Below are positions 45,010 to 54,323 of a DNA stretch of 64,000 nt, in pieces. The DNA lies in assembly GCA_937901255.1 (NCBI GenBank), contig CALCHN010000027.1, positions 82,474-146,473 of the forward strand. Reading direction: 5' to 3'. This DNA is from an uncultured Flavobacteriales bacterium. Its GTDB lineage: Bacteria; Bacteroidota; Bacteroidia; Flavobacteriales_E; Vicingaceae. Both the position numbers and the translations under genes were made by a program. The notes under the pieces are model-generated. The model was not told the origin of the DNA and made no database searches. It was given only the letters and a program-made list of their open reading frames with translations. Position 1 is the stretch's first letter, and every line of letters starts with the position of its first letter.

Positions 45010-45043
45010 AAAGAGGTTGTGCCTATATAGGTACAACCTCTTT
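45010..45043 (-). terminator. Hairpin terminator downstream of gdhA
   Basis: AAAGAGGTTGT (45010-45020) pairs with ACAACCTCTTT (45033-45043). The stem continues through GCCT/AGGT to a 4-base loop, giving about 15 pairs. It lies 33 bases past the gdhA stop and is followed on the minus strand by TTAGTTTTAT. Confidence 0.75.
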
Positions 45044-45075
45044 AAAAAAATAAATTTGGTTTATAATGTTAGTTG

Positions 45076-46431
45076 TTAAACTACACCTTGGTCTATCATG
45101 GCGTCAGCAACTTTTACAAAACCTGCAATGTTTGCTCCTTTAAAGTAATCTACATAATCGCCTTCTTTTCCATATTTCACGCATTCTCTGTGGATGCTTT
45201 CCATAATGCTTTTTAAACGTTGATCTACCTTTTTTGATGACCAATGAGAGTGAATAGCATTTTGGCTCATTTCTAAACCTGAAGTTGCTACACCACCAGC
45301 ATTAGAAGCTTTTCCTGGTGAGAATAAAATTTTACTTTTTTGAATGATTTTAAACGCTTCAGGAGTAGTAGGCATGTTAGCTACTTCAACAATACATTTT
45401 ACACCATTATCAATTAATGCTTGAGCACCTTCAGCTTTTAGTTCATTTTGGGTAGCACAAGGCATAGCAATATCTACTTTTTGATGCCAAGGGTGTTTGT
45501 TTGGAAAGAATTTAACTCCATATTTTTTAGCGTAAGGCTCAATAACATCATTGTTACTAGCTCTTAGCTCCAACATGTATTCAATTTTTTCTCCTGAAAC
45601 GCCTTCTGGGTCGTAAATGTATCCATCAGGACCAGATAGGGTAACTACTTTAGCACCTAATTCGGCAGCTTTTTTAGTAACACCCCAAGCTACGTTTCCA
45701 AAACCTGAAACAGCAATGGTTTTACCTTTAATGTCCATTCCTTTAGAGGCTAACATAGATTGTAAGAAATATACTGCTCCAAAACCGGTAGCTTCCGGAC
45801 GAAGGCGAGAACCTCCCCAGTTAAAGCTTTTGCCTGTTAAAACACCGGTAAATTCGTTTCTTAATCGTTTGTATTGTCCAAACATGTAACCTATTTCTCT
45901 AGCTCCAACACCTATATCTCCAGCAGGAACGTCTGTATTTGGACCAATATGACGGAATAATTCTGACATGAAAGATTGGCAAAAACGCATTACTTCATTG
46001 TCTGATTTTCCTCTAGGGTCGAAATCAGAACCACCTTTACCACCTCCCATAGGAAGTGTAGTTAGTGCATTTTTGAAAGTTTGTTCAAAACCTAAAAATT
46101 TAAGAATAGAAAGGTTTACTGAAGGATGGAAACGTAAACCACCTTTATATGGGCCAATTGCTGAGTTGTACTCAACTCTGTAACCGGTATTAATTTGTAC
46201 TTCACCTTTATCATCAATCCATGGAACTCTGAAAATAATAGTTCTTTCAGGCTCCACCATTCTGTCTAATATTTTTGCCTTAACATATTTGGGGTGGTTG
46301 GCAATAAAAGGAATAATGGTTTCTGCAATTTCCTCTACCGCCTGAATAAATTCTGTTTCATGGGCATATTTACTTCTAATGCGATCCATGAAAGCTTTAA
46401 CTTCAGCCTCGTGTTTTGACATGTTTGACAT
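45076..46431 (-). CDS. gdhA: Glutamate dehydrogenase (NADP-type, hexameric)
   Basis: The 451-residue enzyme interconverts 2-oxoglutarate plus ammonia and glutamate. It matches the hexameric GDH family, with the substrate and catalytic region GPYKGGLRFHPSVN and LPMGGGKGGSDFDPRGK, and a nucleotide-binding motif VSGFGNVAWG. The length is standard. An ATG three codons in (MSKHEAEV) is also possible. A perfect -7 element lies 46 bases upstream and a terminator follows, so it is a single-gene unit. Confidence 0.96.
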   Translation of the reverse strand: MSNMSKHEAEVKAFMDRIRSKYAHETEFIQAVEEIAETIIPFIANHPKYVKAKILDRMVEPERTIIFRVPWIDDKGEVQINTGYRVEYNSAIGPYKGGLRFHPSVNLSILKFLGFEQTFKNALTTLPMGGGKGGSDFDPRGKSDNEVMRFCQSFMSELFRHIGPNTDVPAGDIGVGAREIGYMFGQYKRLRNEFTGVLTGKSFNWGGSRLRPEATGFGAVYFLQSMLASKGMDIKGKTIAVSGFGNVAWGVTKKAAELGAKVVTLSGPDGYIYDPEGVSGEKIEYMLELRASNNDVIEPYAKKYGVKFFPNKHPWHQKVDIAMPCATQNELKAEGAQALIDNGVKCIVEVANMPTTPEAFKIIQKSKILFSPGKASNAGGVATSGLEMSQNAIHSHWSSKKVDQRLKSIMESIHRECVKYGKEGDYVDYFKGANIAGFVKVADAMIDQGVV

Positions 46432-46477
46432 GATAAAAAAGTTTTTAATTTATAATTATTTAATAAAAAATTAAAAG

Positions 46478-46485
46478 CAAATGTA
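46478..46485 (-). promoter_or_regulatory. -7 element of the gdhA promoter
   Basis: On the minus strand this reads TACATTTG, an exact TAnnTTTG match, leaving a leader of about 40 bases before the gdhA start. Confidence 0.4.
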
Positions 46486-46609
46486 CCTAATTTTAAGAGG
46501 TAGGGCATTTATTTTCTATAAATTTTAACAGAAACGGAGTGGTTTTTATATATTTTTATAGGTTGGTTCATTAACCTACTTTTAATCAGCACGATATAAA
46601 AGTGGGGGT

Positions 46610-47524
46610 TTACTCTTTTTCAGGTTTATCATTTACCCAAAATCCATCATAACGGATGTTATTATCAGGGTCGTATAAAATACCTTTTCCGTTTCTTTTA
46701 TCGTTTTTCCATTCTCCAACATATTTCTCTCCGCTCATCCAATAATAAGTACCTTGTCCTTCTTTAATATCGTTTACAAATTCTCCTTCATATTTTTCTC
46801 CATCTGCCCATTCAAAAGTACCTTTTCCATGTCGCATATTGTTTTTCCAATTGCCTTTATAAATACTTCCTGTTGACCAAATACCCACACCACCTCCGTT
46901 TGCTTTTTGGTTGGTAATTTCTCCTAAATAATGGATGGTATTTCCTTTTTTGTTTTTAAAAGAAATCACTTTTATATTTTCTTTATGCGTAATTACTTTT
47001 TCTTTTTTGCTTATTTCTTGTTCTAGGTTTTCTACTTGCGATGTTAGCGAGTTAATTTGTAGCACATAATGGGTTTTTAGGCTGTCATTTTCATTTTGAA
47101 GTGAGTTAATAAATTGTTTGTTATGACTTATAGTTATATCTTTATTAATTAAGGATTGATTATCGGATTGAATATCTTGTAAAAGCTGATTGATATAGTT
47201 TTTTCTTTTATTGATGAGGGTGTTAATTTCTTCGCTATTTTGATTATTAAGTAAGTCGTATTTTTCAAGAGCTTTTTGGTATTCGCCTTTAAAAATTACT
47301 AATTCATCAACAGAAATTAATTGATGTAAGGTGTTTATTTTTTCTTGCAAACTAACCACTTCTGCTTCTTTTTGGGCAAATAAAGCTGCGTTTAGTTTTA
47401 ATTTGTTTAATGAAGAATTATAGAGTATAGATAATGAAATGAGGGTAACTAAATAAAGTAATAGGTAAATTAAAAATAATTTATTTTTAAAGAGTTTTTT
47501 AATTTTTGATTGGGTTAAAGACAT
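46610..47524 (-). CDS. Membrane-anchored coiled-coil MORN-repeat protein
   Basis: The 304-residue protein has a membrane helix at about 15-35 and a long coiled coil at about 45-180 (rich in Gln, Asn and Lys, SLQNENDSLKT). About four MORN repeats follow at 215-300 (YKGNWKNNMRHGKGTFEWADG, YEGEFVNDIKEGQGTYYW, YVGEWKNDKRNGKGILY). MORN repeats in bacteria usually serve as protein or lipid platforms. The gene follows the DUF2490 gene on the same strand after 68 bases. Confidence 0.8.
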   Translation of the reverse strand: MSLTQSKIKKLFKNKLFLIYLLLYLVTLISLSILYNSSLNKLKLNAALFAQKEAEVVSLQEKINTLHQLISVDELVIFKGEYQKALEKYDLLNNQNSEEINTLINKRKNYINQLLQDIQSDNQSLINKDITISHNKQFINSLQNENDSLKTHYVLQINSLTSQVENLEQEISKKEKVITHKENIKVISFKNKKGNTIHYLGEITNQKANGGGVGIWSTGSIYKGNWKNNMRHGKGTFEWADGEKYEGEFVNDIKEGQGTYYWMSGEKYVGEWKNDKRNGKGILYDPDNNIRYDGFWVNDKPEKE

Positions 47525-47592
47525 GCGTTAAGTTGTTGTTTAGGTGTTACGAAATTACCCATTTATAGAAAATGGGATAACATGTAAATTTA

Positions 47593-48414
47593 TTAATCTC
47601 TAGCTTTTATTTCGGGTATTTTAGCTTCAAACTTTCTAAAATCGAAATTTAAATAAACATTAAATTTAAATACCCATTTTTGTGAATAAACATGTCCCAT
47701 ACCTAATTTTTGACCTGTGGTGTACATCATTCCTGTTGAGTAAGTTATTCTAGAGCTAGCAATGTATGCCAATGCCGGATATATTCTTAAGTCTTCTAAA
47801 GGGCTATTTATTACAGATTTTCCGCTTTGCATAATAAGTTCAATGTCGGGATTAAAATAAAAAGTACCGGGTACTAATTTAGTGTTATTCAATGGAATTT
47901 TCATCATAAATTTATAACGCCACCTGTTTCTAAAAATCCAATCGGAACCTTTTAGAGTGCTTCTATTCCATCTGTGTTCTAGTCTAATCCTATGGTAAAC
48001 CATAAATTTTGGGAATGGTAAGGCAAAAAGATATTCATGCCAAATTCTGGGCTCCATTACAAAAGATTCGTAATTATCACTTTTTGGGTTTTCGGAGAAA
48101 TCAAACCTTAAAACACCACCAAGAGTAGCACTAAATTTTTTTGAAAATAAGTAGGTTATCCCATGTCGGTTGTAGAGTTTGTCCATCCTTCCTACAAAAG
48201 GTACGTCATCAAATTCGGCTCGCCTATAATGTAGCTCTCCAGCCCAAAATAAATTTTTGCTTAAGCGTACTGTACCGTATGTTCCTAGCCACATTGCAGT
48301 TGTAGGGGGTGTTGTTATGGCAGCATTAGGAGTTGTTTCTTGTGCTTTTGCCGGAGCGTTAGCAAGCAATATAACCAACAGCATTAAATAATATGTAAAT
48401 AATTTGAAATGCAT
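47593..48414 (-). CDS. DUF2490-family outer-membrane protein
   Basis: The 273-residue protein has a signal peptide ending PAKAQ. It is followed by the strand-rich sequence typical of DUF2490 (WLGTYGTVRLSKNLFWAGELHYRR, RPRIW-like MEPRIWHEYLFALPF, VYHRIRLEHRWN). These are taken to be outer-membrane barrels of unknown role. Its start overlaps the stop of the upstream gene by one base (TAATG), so the two are coupled. Confidence 0.8.
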   Translation of the reverse strand: MHFKLFTYYLMLLVILLANAPAKAQETTPNAAITTPPTTAMWLGTYGTVRLSKNLFWAGELHYRRAEFDDVPFVGRMDKLYNRHGITYLFSKKFSATLGGVLRFDFSENPKSDNYESFVMEPRIWHEYLFALPFPKFMVYHRIRLEHRWNRSTLKGSDWIFRNRWRYKFMMKIPLNNTKLVPGTFYFNPDIELIMQSGKSVINSPLEDLRIYPALAYIASSRITYSTGMMYTTGQKLGMGHVYSQKWVFKFNVYLNFDFRKFEAKIPEIKARD

Positions 48415-50411
48415 TAATTGAGGTTAAATTTTATTTCAAACAGAACGATGATATCTTCTATTTTTTTGGTTCGTTTTAGTTGTTTTTCTAATTCTTTGGT
48501 ATCAACTTCTCTAAGGGCTACCATTTTTTCGTATAGCAAATTAAAGTTGTTGGTAGCTGAAATAATATGCTCGCAATTGATGGATGAATTTATATGTTGA
48601 ACCACAAAAGGTAATAAATCATTTTCGTAGGCTTTATAAACCCTTTCTTTAACTCTTTCTTCCATATCTGTATAAGTAAAAGGATTCCAAGTAATTTTGG
48701 TGTACAATTCATCTATTCGTTCAATTTTTTTAGGCAAAGTGGAGAGGGAGTGATACAGTTGAATAATGTTATTGAAACAAGTTATCATAGTATCTATCTT
48801 GGTGGTTTTATCGTCTATTGCCAAAGCACTATAATGTTTAAATTGTTGTTGGGTATATTGGATAACTTTTGGTGCAACATTTTGATGATAAGTAGTAAAT
48901 AAAGCACTATCATTTTTATTTTCAAACAAGAAGATAATCTTATCTCTTTTTTCTACTAATTCTTCTTCTTTATCTTTTAAAGCAGCTATTTTTTTATATT
49001 TCAGGGTTATTTTTTCAGTTTTTTGGGTGATAGATTTTATATCTTCATTACAATTTTTTAGGTGTTGGTAAATGAGTTTTAAAGTAGCATCTTTTGGTAA
49101 TAAATTTTTAGGAAACTGGTGTAAAACGGTTTTTTTTGAATCTTTAAACTCATAAGAAATACTATCCGGAAATACTATGTTGGGATAGATTAAGGGCAAA
49201 ATCTTTTCTCTGTTTAGATATTCAAAAGAATTATTATTGGCAAGTTGTTTTAGCGTGGTTAGTTTTTGATGGTGATAGTTGTAAATGCTAAAAATTTCAA
49301 CATATTTATTTAAATCCTCATGAGCATGTCGGCTAATTTCTATTTGAGAATCATCAAAAAAATCTTTTAAAAGCTGTTGGTTAGCATTTATTAATTGAGC
49401 AATATTATTTAGGTATTGTTTTTCCTCTTTAGATAAAGCAAAATGTTGTAGTTGTATTTTGGGTAAATTAAAATTTTTACTTCCTCTTATTGCATCCCAA
49501 ATAGCTAAATCATTATTATTAATAAAAGCCTTATAGGCTTTTTGTATTAGGGAGTTAGCATTTTTTATATGTTCTGTTATCTTTTCTTTTGATGCATCAG
49601 CTACTTTTTCAGAAGTATAATGAGTTAAGTTGGTTAATAGGTTGATATTTAAAAAATGTACATCAACAGTAACTTCTTTAAAATTTTCGGTGGTATTTTC
49701 TTGGTTGTATAGCGTAATTTTTTCGTTTCCAAAAAGAAAAAAATGTTGTTTTAAAACACCATTATCGTAAATACGTTGTTCAATAATTTCACTGTTGTTT
49801 TCTGTAAGATGATTGATTTGCCATACACCATCTAAAAATTCTTTGTTGTTTATTTTTCCGTTTATTTTAAGTGCTGGAGTTGTAATGAATAAATTCTTAA
49901 CATTCAATCCGTTTAAGAAATGCGTTCTTGCGTAAAAACTAGTATCTGTTGGGACAGAGTTTTTTATCTTGTGATTAGAAACAATCCATTCTCCATCAGG
50001 GTTTCCATTATAAAAATTAGATTGAATTATTGTTTCATCGCCATCTACTTTTTGCGTTAATTTATAATCATCTACAAAAAGAGTTGTTTGTGGGGTAATG
50101 GTTTTGTGGCTAAATTGCCATGAATCGTGTTTTTCATTGTTTTTATATTTCCCAATAATAGAGGTACTCTTGTAAGTATTTTCATTAACATTTTGGACTG
50201 CAGAAAAATTAAAAATTCCGTTGTAAATCGTATCCTTACCATTTAAGTAAAACTCTATATTAGCTTTCCCGGTAAGACTATTATTTATGGAGTAACTGCC
50301 ACTATATTGTTGTGTTGTTTGAGTGTAAGATAGTGAAGGGTTTATAAATAGTAGTATAATTACTATGATTAGGATGGAGTTTATATGTGTAGTTTTGGGA
50401 AGAGTAGTCAT
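48414..50411 (-). CDS. Exported protein of unknown function with MORN_2-like strands
   Basis: The product from the ATG at 50411 is 665 residues; an in-frame ATG at 50432 is an alternative. After an N-terminal signal or anchor (INSILIIVIILLFINPSLSYTQ), residues about 25-240 are short strand repeats with a G-x-(W/F)-x-(I/F) rhythm (DGVWQINH, NPDGEWIVSNH, KNNEKHDSWQFSH), as in MORN_2-type variants. The remaining 400 residues are helical and rich in Asn, Lys and His. I do not recognise the family. Coupling to a DUF2490 protein suggests a shared envelope role. Confidence 0.6.
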   Translation of the reverse strand: MTTLPKTTHINSILIIVIILLFINPSLSYTQTTQQYSGSYSINNSLTGKANIEFYLNGKDTIYNGIFNFSAVQNVNENTYKSTSIIGKYKNNEKHDSWQFSHKTITPQTTLFVDDYKLTQKVDGDETIIQSNFYNGNPDGEWIVSNHKIKNSVPTDTSFYARTHFLNGLNVKNLFITTPALKINGKINNKEFLDGVWQINHLTENNSEIIEQRIYDNGVLKQHFFLFGNEKITLYNQENTTENFKEVTVDVHFLNINLLTNLTHYTSEKVADASKEKITEHIKNANSLIQKAYKAFINNNDLAIWDAIRGSKNFNLPKIQLQHFALSKEEKQYLNNIAQLINANQQLLKDFFDDSQIEISRHAHEDLNKYVEIFSIYNYHHQKLTTLKQLANNNSFEYLNREKILPLIYPNIVFPDSISYEFKDSKKTVLHQFPKNLLPKDATLKLIYQHLKNCNEDIKSITQKTEKITLKYKKIAALKDKEEELVEKRDKIIFLFENKNDSALFTTYHQNVAPKVIQYTQQQFKHYSALAIDDKTTKIDTMITCFNNIIQLYHSLSTLPKKIERIDELYTKITWNPFTYTDMEERVKERVYKAYENDLLPFVVQHINSSINCEHIISATNNFNLLYEKMVALREVDTKELEKQLKRTKKIEDIIVLFEIKFNLN

Positions 50412-50471
50412 AAAAGTTATCAAAAACTTCAAAAATAAAGGATTTTATCAGGAAAACATTTGTGTGAAACG

Positions 50472-51197
50472 TTAATATTTTTTAAACCAGCTATTAATTT
50501 TCATTTGAATAACTCCTAAAATGGCTTCTTTAAAAATACCTTTACTCATTTTTGAAGTACCTTCTAATCTGTCAGTAAAAATTATGGGAACTTCTACTAT
50601 TTTAAAGCCTAGTTTATAGGTGGTAAACTTCATTTCTATTTGGAAGGCATAACCTTTAAACTTAATTTTATCTAAGTTAATTCTTTCTAATACTTTTCTT
50701 TTATAACACTTAAATCCGGAGGTAGTATCTCTAATTTTCATACCTGTAATTAAGCGAACATAAGCAGAAGCATAATACGACATCAATACCCTTCCCATTG
50801 GCCAATTTACTACATTTACGCCTGTTACATATCTTGATCCAATGGCTAAATCGGCACCATCTTTTGCACAAGTATTGTATAGTTTTATTAAATCATTAGG
50901 ATTATGAGAAAAATCGCAATCCATCTCAAAAATATATTCGTAGTTGTTTTTTAACGCCCATTTAAACCCATGAATATAGGCTGTTCCTAAACCTAGTTTG
51001 CCTTTTCGTTCTTCTAAATATAGTTTTCCGGGAAATTCTTTTTGTAGGTCTTTTACTATCCCTGCTGTTCCGTCAGGAGAATTATCATCTACAATTAAAA
51101 GATGGAACTCTTTTTTTAAAGAAAAGACCTTTCTAACCATTTTTTCAAGGTTTTCTCTTTCGTTGTAGGTAGGTATGATAATTATGCTGTCAGACAT
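50472..51197 (-). CDS. Polyprenol-phosphate mannosyl/glucosyltransferase (GT2, DPM1-like)
   Basis: This 241-residue GT-A glycosyltransferase of family 2 resembles dolichol-phosphate mannose synthase. IIPTYNERENLEKMV is at the start, VDDNSPDGTA is the nucleotide-binding motif, and FEMDCDFSHNP holds the DxD-like acidic site; IGSRYVTG and DTTSGFKCY follow. The form without C-terminal membrane helices is the soluble DPM1 type. It transfers a sugar to a lipid carrier at the inner membrane. Confidence 0.88.
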   Translation of the reverse strand: MSDSIIIIPTYNERENLEKMVRKVFSLKKEFHLLIVDDNSPDGTAGIVKDLQKEFPGKLYLEERKGKLGLGTAYIHGFKWALKNNYEYIFEMDCDFSHNPNDLIKLYNTCAKDGADLAIGSRYVTGVNVVNWPMGRVLMSYYASAYVRLITGMKIRDTTSGFKCYKRKVLERINLDKIKFKGYAFQIEMKFTTYKLGFKIVEVPIIFTDRLEGTSKMSKGIFKEAILGVIQMKINSWFKKY

Positions 51198-51256
51198 TTA
51201 GTTAAATTTCAGTATTCAAAAATAATATTTATTAATTTAACATGATTTACTTTGTA

Positions 51257-52129
51257 TTAATCGTTTAATATTTCTTGAATATTAGCTTTAATTTTATCAC
51301 AAAGCTCATCGGTAGGCAAATCATTATCGTCTAATCCAAAAGGGTCTTCAATTTCTTCAGCTAAAATTTCCATACTCACCAACACATAAAAAACCAAGGT
51401 GGTTATTAATACCGACCAATATTTAAAAGATGCAACAAAAGCCAAGGGCATAGTAGTTACATAAATAAAAACGAATTTTTTTAAGAATAAACTGTAAGAA
51501 TAAGGAATAGGAGTGTTTTTTATTCTTTCGCAAGCTCCGTTGATATCTGCAAAGGTTTTTAAATTGGTATCTAACGATAGGTATTCTATTTCAGACAACT
51601 CGTTTCGTGATTTAATTTCGTGCAGTTTATCATAAATAAGTTTGGCAATATAATTTACTTTATGCTCTTTCTTTTCCAATACTTGTTTTTCATTTTCTGT
51701 AAGAGAAAGCTCATCCATATTAACACCCTCACGTAAATGTTCTTTCATAGCATAAGCATAGTTAGGAATCATGCGGGTAAAGAACTCTTTATCCTGTTGG
51801 TTAAACGCTGAAGAACTTGATATTTTTATTGCCAAATTTCTGGTGTTATTTACCAATTCACCCCATTTTTTTCTGCCTTCCCACCAACGGTCGTAACCAG
51901 TATTGGTTCTAAATACCAACAACAACGACAAAACAAAACCTACCAACGAGTATACCGCCATTAATTCTCGATGCCACGATGCTTCAACTATAAATTCAAT
52001 TTCTAAATACGAAATGGCTGTGGTAAGTAAAGCCATTAAAATTAGCTCTTTCCATAAAATGCGGATGGTATCACTTTTATGAAAAGATAAGATATGTACG
52101 AACCAATTTTTAGGATTATACTTAATCAT
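51257..52129 (-). CDS. Bestrophin-family channel protein
   Basis: The 290-residue protein has the bestrophin/YneE pattern: several hydrophobic helices, the conserved FRTNTGYDRWWEGRKKWGELVNNTRN block at about 74-100, and the acidic tail EEIEDPFGLDDNDLP. Prokaryotic homologues form pentameric ion channels of the inner membrane. The gene ends 59 bases from the glycosyltransferase start and begins 3 bases before the M42 peptidase stop, so it is probably in the asd-peptidase cluster. Confidence 0.88.
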   Translation of the reverse strand: MIKYNPKNWFVHILSFHKSDTIRILWKELILMALLTTAISYLEIEFIVEASWHRELMAVYSLVGFVLSLLLVFRTNTGYDRWWEGRKKWGELVNNTRNLAIKISSSSAFNQQDKEFFTRMIPNYAYAMKEHLREGVNMDELSLTENEKQVLEKKEHKVNYIAKLIYDKLHEIKSRNELSEIEYLSLDTNLKTFADINGACERIKNTPIPYSYSLFLKKFVFIYVTTMPLAFVASFKYWSVLITTLVFYVLVSMEILAEEIEDPFGLDDNDLPTDELCDKIKANIQEILND

Positions 52130-52132
52130 TCC

Positions 52133-53143
52133 TTAGTTATATTGATTGATGTAAGCCAAACACAAATCTATGGTAGCTTCAATGCCTTTTTTATGTGTTC
52201 TTTCTGTTCCGTGAGATGCAGCTACTCCCATTCCAATGAGAGCAACCCTAAAATCGTTTCCGGCACGTAAAGCAGCAGAACCATCAGAGCCATAGTGAGG
52301 ATATACATCTATTTTATAAGGAATATTGTTTTTCTTAGCTATATCCACTAATTTTTTTCTAAAAGTATAATCATACGGGCCGGAAGAATCTTTAGCACAA
52401 ATAGAACAGCTTACTTCGTTCCCTTGGCAATCATCACCTAATACGCCCATATCTAATACCAGCAATTCTTTTATGTTCTCAGAATAACCAACAGTACCGC
52501 CATGCCCCACTTCTTCGTAATTAGAGAAAAATAATTCTACAGGAACTTCTTTTCCTTGTTCTTTTAGTCTTCGAGCAATTTCAAACAACACAAAACACCC
52601 TGCTTTGTTATCCAAAAATCTGGATTTTATAAAGCCATTTTCTAGTTCTTGGTATTTTACATCTACACAAATAATGTCGCCTACTTCAATGCCGAGTTTT
52701 TCTACATCTTCTTTAGTATAAACCTCGGCATCAATTCTAATGTGCATGCTTTTAATAGAACGTTCGGTTTTTTCTTTTTCATTATTAGCATGAACGGATG
52801 GATTATTCAACAGAATAGTTCCCGTATAAATTTTTCCTTCGTGTGTAATAATTTTTACATACTCGCCTTCAGCACCAGTTAAAGATAGGCCACCCAATAG
52901 CGAAAAAGAAAGCGTTCCGTTAGATTTGATACCTGAAACAATAGCCCCTAAGGTATCAACATGAGCAGCCAGTGCCAATGTTGGATTGTTGCCCAACACA
53001 CATTTTACCGCACCTTTATTGGTGTATTCTGGTTGATAGCCGTAGCTTTTTAGTAAATCAAAAATATATTTGCTAGCGTTATCGGTATATCCCGAAGGAG
53101 AATCTATGGCAATTAATTCTTTAAGTGTATTGTAGTTGTTCAT
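52133..53143 (-). CDS. M42-family metallo-aminopeptidase
   Basis: The 336-residue cytosolic peptidase has the two-metal M42 site: His61 in AAHVDTLG, the bridging Asp in RFLDNKAG, the Glu pair in NYEEVGHGG, the Asp in LVLDMGV, and the late His in AASHGTERTH. M42 enzymes trim N-terminal residues or act as deblocking or cellulase-like peptidases. The spacing of 22 bases to asd and 3 to the bestrophin gene suggests one transcript. Confidence 0.9.
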   Translation of the reverse strand: MNNYNTLKELIAIDSPSGYTDNASKYIFDLLKSYGYQPEYTNKGAVKCVLGNNPTLALAAHVDTLGAIVSGIKSNGTLSFSLLGGLSLTGAEGEYVKIITHEGKIYTGTILLNNPSVHANNEKEKTERSIKSMHIRIDAEVYTKEDVEKLGIEVGDIICVDVKYQELENGFIKSRFLDNKAGCFVLFEIARRLKEQGKEVPVELFFSNYEEVGHGGTVGYSENIKELLVLDMGVLGDDCQGNEVSCSICAKDSSGPYDYTFRKKLVDIAKKNNIPYKIDVYPHYGSDGSAALRAGNDFRVALIGMGVAASHGTERTHKKGIEATIDLCLAYINQYN

Positions 53144-53165
53144 TTAGATGTTTTTTCTATTTTTA

Positions 53166-54155
53166 TTAAACTAATCCGTTTTTTACCAAATATTCGGCAA
53201 TTTGTACGGCATTGGTAGCAGCTCCTTTTCTTAAATTATCGGCTACTATCCATAAATTTATGGTATTGGGTTGCGATTCGTCTTTGCGTATTCTTCCCAC
53301 AAAAACCTCATCTTTATCTGCTGCATAAATAGGCATAGGGTAGGTGTTGGTATCTGTATTATCTTGCAACACTACTCCTGATGTTTCGTGTAAAATTTTT
53401 CTGATTTCTTTCACATCAACATCGCTTTTAAACTCAATGTTTACACTTTCGGAATGACCACCAACAACAGGCACACGAACAGCGGTAGCGGTAAGGCTAA
53501 AACTATCATCTTGCATAATTTTTTTAGGTTCTGTCATTAGTTTTATTTCTTCTTTGGTATAGCCACTTTCAGTAAAAACATCGCAATGTGGTAAGCAATT
53601 TTTATCTATAGGATAAGGATAAGCCATTTCTCCTTTAATGCCTTGTTGTTCATTGTTAAGTTGTTCTACTGCTTTAACTCCTGTACCGGTAATAGATTGA
53701 TAAGTAGAAACAATTACTCTTTTGATGCCATATTTTTGATGTAAAGGATTCAGCACCATTACTAACTGAATAGTAGAACAATTAGGATTAGCAATAATTT
53801 TATCTGCTTTGTTTAATACATTGGCATTTATTTCCGGGACAATCAATTTATTGTTGGGATTCATTCTCCAAGCCGAAGAATTGTCAATTACCGTAGTTCC
53901 TACTTCAGCGAATTTTGGAGCCCACTCTAAGGAAGTTGATCCTCCGGCAGAAAATATAGCAATATCAGGTTTTGCAGCAACCGCAGCCTCCAAACCAATA
54001 ATGGTATATTCCTTACCTTTATAAGCAATACTCTTTCCAACAGATTTTTCTGAAGCGACAGGAAGAAGCTCCGTAATAGGGAAATTACGCTCTGCCAATA
54101 CTTTTAACATTACATTACCAACCATTCCGGTGGCACCAACTACAGCTACTTTCAT
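53166..54155 (-). CDS. asd: Aspartate-semialdehyde dehydrogenase
   Basis: This 329-residue enzyme performs the second step of the aspartate pathway, making aspartate semialdehyde for lysine, threonine and methionine. The nucleotide-binding GATGMVG is at 8-14, the catalytic Cys126 lies in NPNCSTIQ, and GGHSESVN carries the active-site His. It shares the pathway with lysC and lysA at 28596-31063 but is not linked to them. A perfect -7 element lies 32 bases upstream. Confidence 0.95.
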   Translation of the reverse strand: MKVAVVGATGMVGNVMLKVLAERNFPITELLPVASEKSVGKSIAYKGKEYTIIGLEAAVAAKPDIAIFSAGGSTSLEWAPKFAEVGTTVIDNSSAWRMNPNNKLIVPEINANVLNKADKIIANPNCSTIQLVMVLNPLHQKYGIKRVIVSTYQSITGTGVKAVEQLNNEQQGIKGEMAYPYPIDKNCLPHCDVFTESGYTKEEIKLMTEPKKIMQDDSFSLTATAVRVPVVGGHSESVNIEFKSDVDVKEIRKILHETSGVVLQDNTDTNTYPMPIYAADKDEVFVGRIRKDESQPNTINLWIVADNLRKGAATNAVQIAEYLVKNGLV

Positions 54156-54187
54156 TGTAAATAGGGTATAAGTTTTAAATTTTCAGG

Positions 54188-54195
54188 CAAAAGTA
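54188..54195 (-). promoter_or_regulatory. -7 element of the asd promoter
   Basis: On the minus strand this reads TACTTTTG, an exact TAnnTTTG match 32 bases before the asd start. No exact -33 TTTG was found. Confidence 0.45.
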
Positions 54196-54310
54196 TTAAT
54201 TAAATTTTCGAGGCACTATTTTGAAAGCTCAATTATTACTAAATTTTAAAAAAATTAACCATCTTTCATTTTGTTAGTGCTTAATTAACAAAAAATAAAA
54301 GAGATTTGGT

Positions 54311-54318
54311 TACTTTTG
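54311..54318 (+). promoter_or_regulatory. -7 element of the lamin-tail gene
   Basis: TACTTTTG is an exact TAnnTTTG match. It ends 5 bases before the ATG at 54324 and overlaps the codons of an upstream in-frame ATG, which argues for the downstream start. Confidence 0.45.
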
Positions 54319-54323
54319 AAGTC

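Noticed and set aside
54306..54323. Upstream ATG of the lamin-tail protein
   Set aside because: The six extra codons overlap a perfect -7 promoter element and would place charged residues before the signal peptide.
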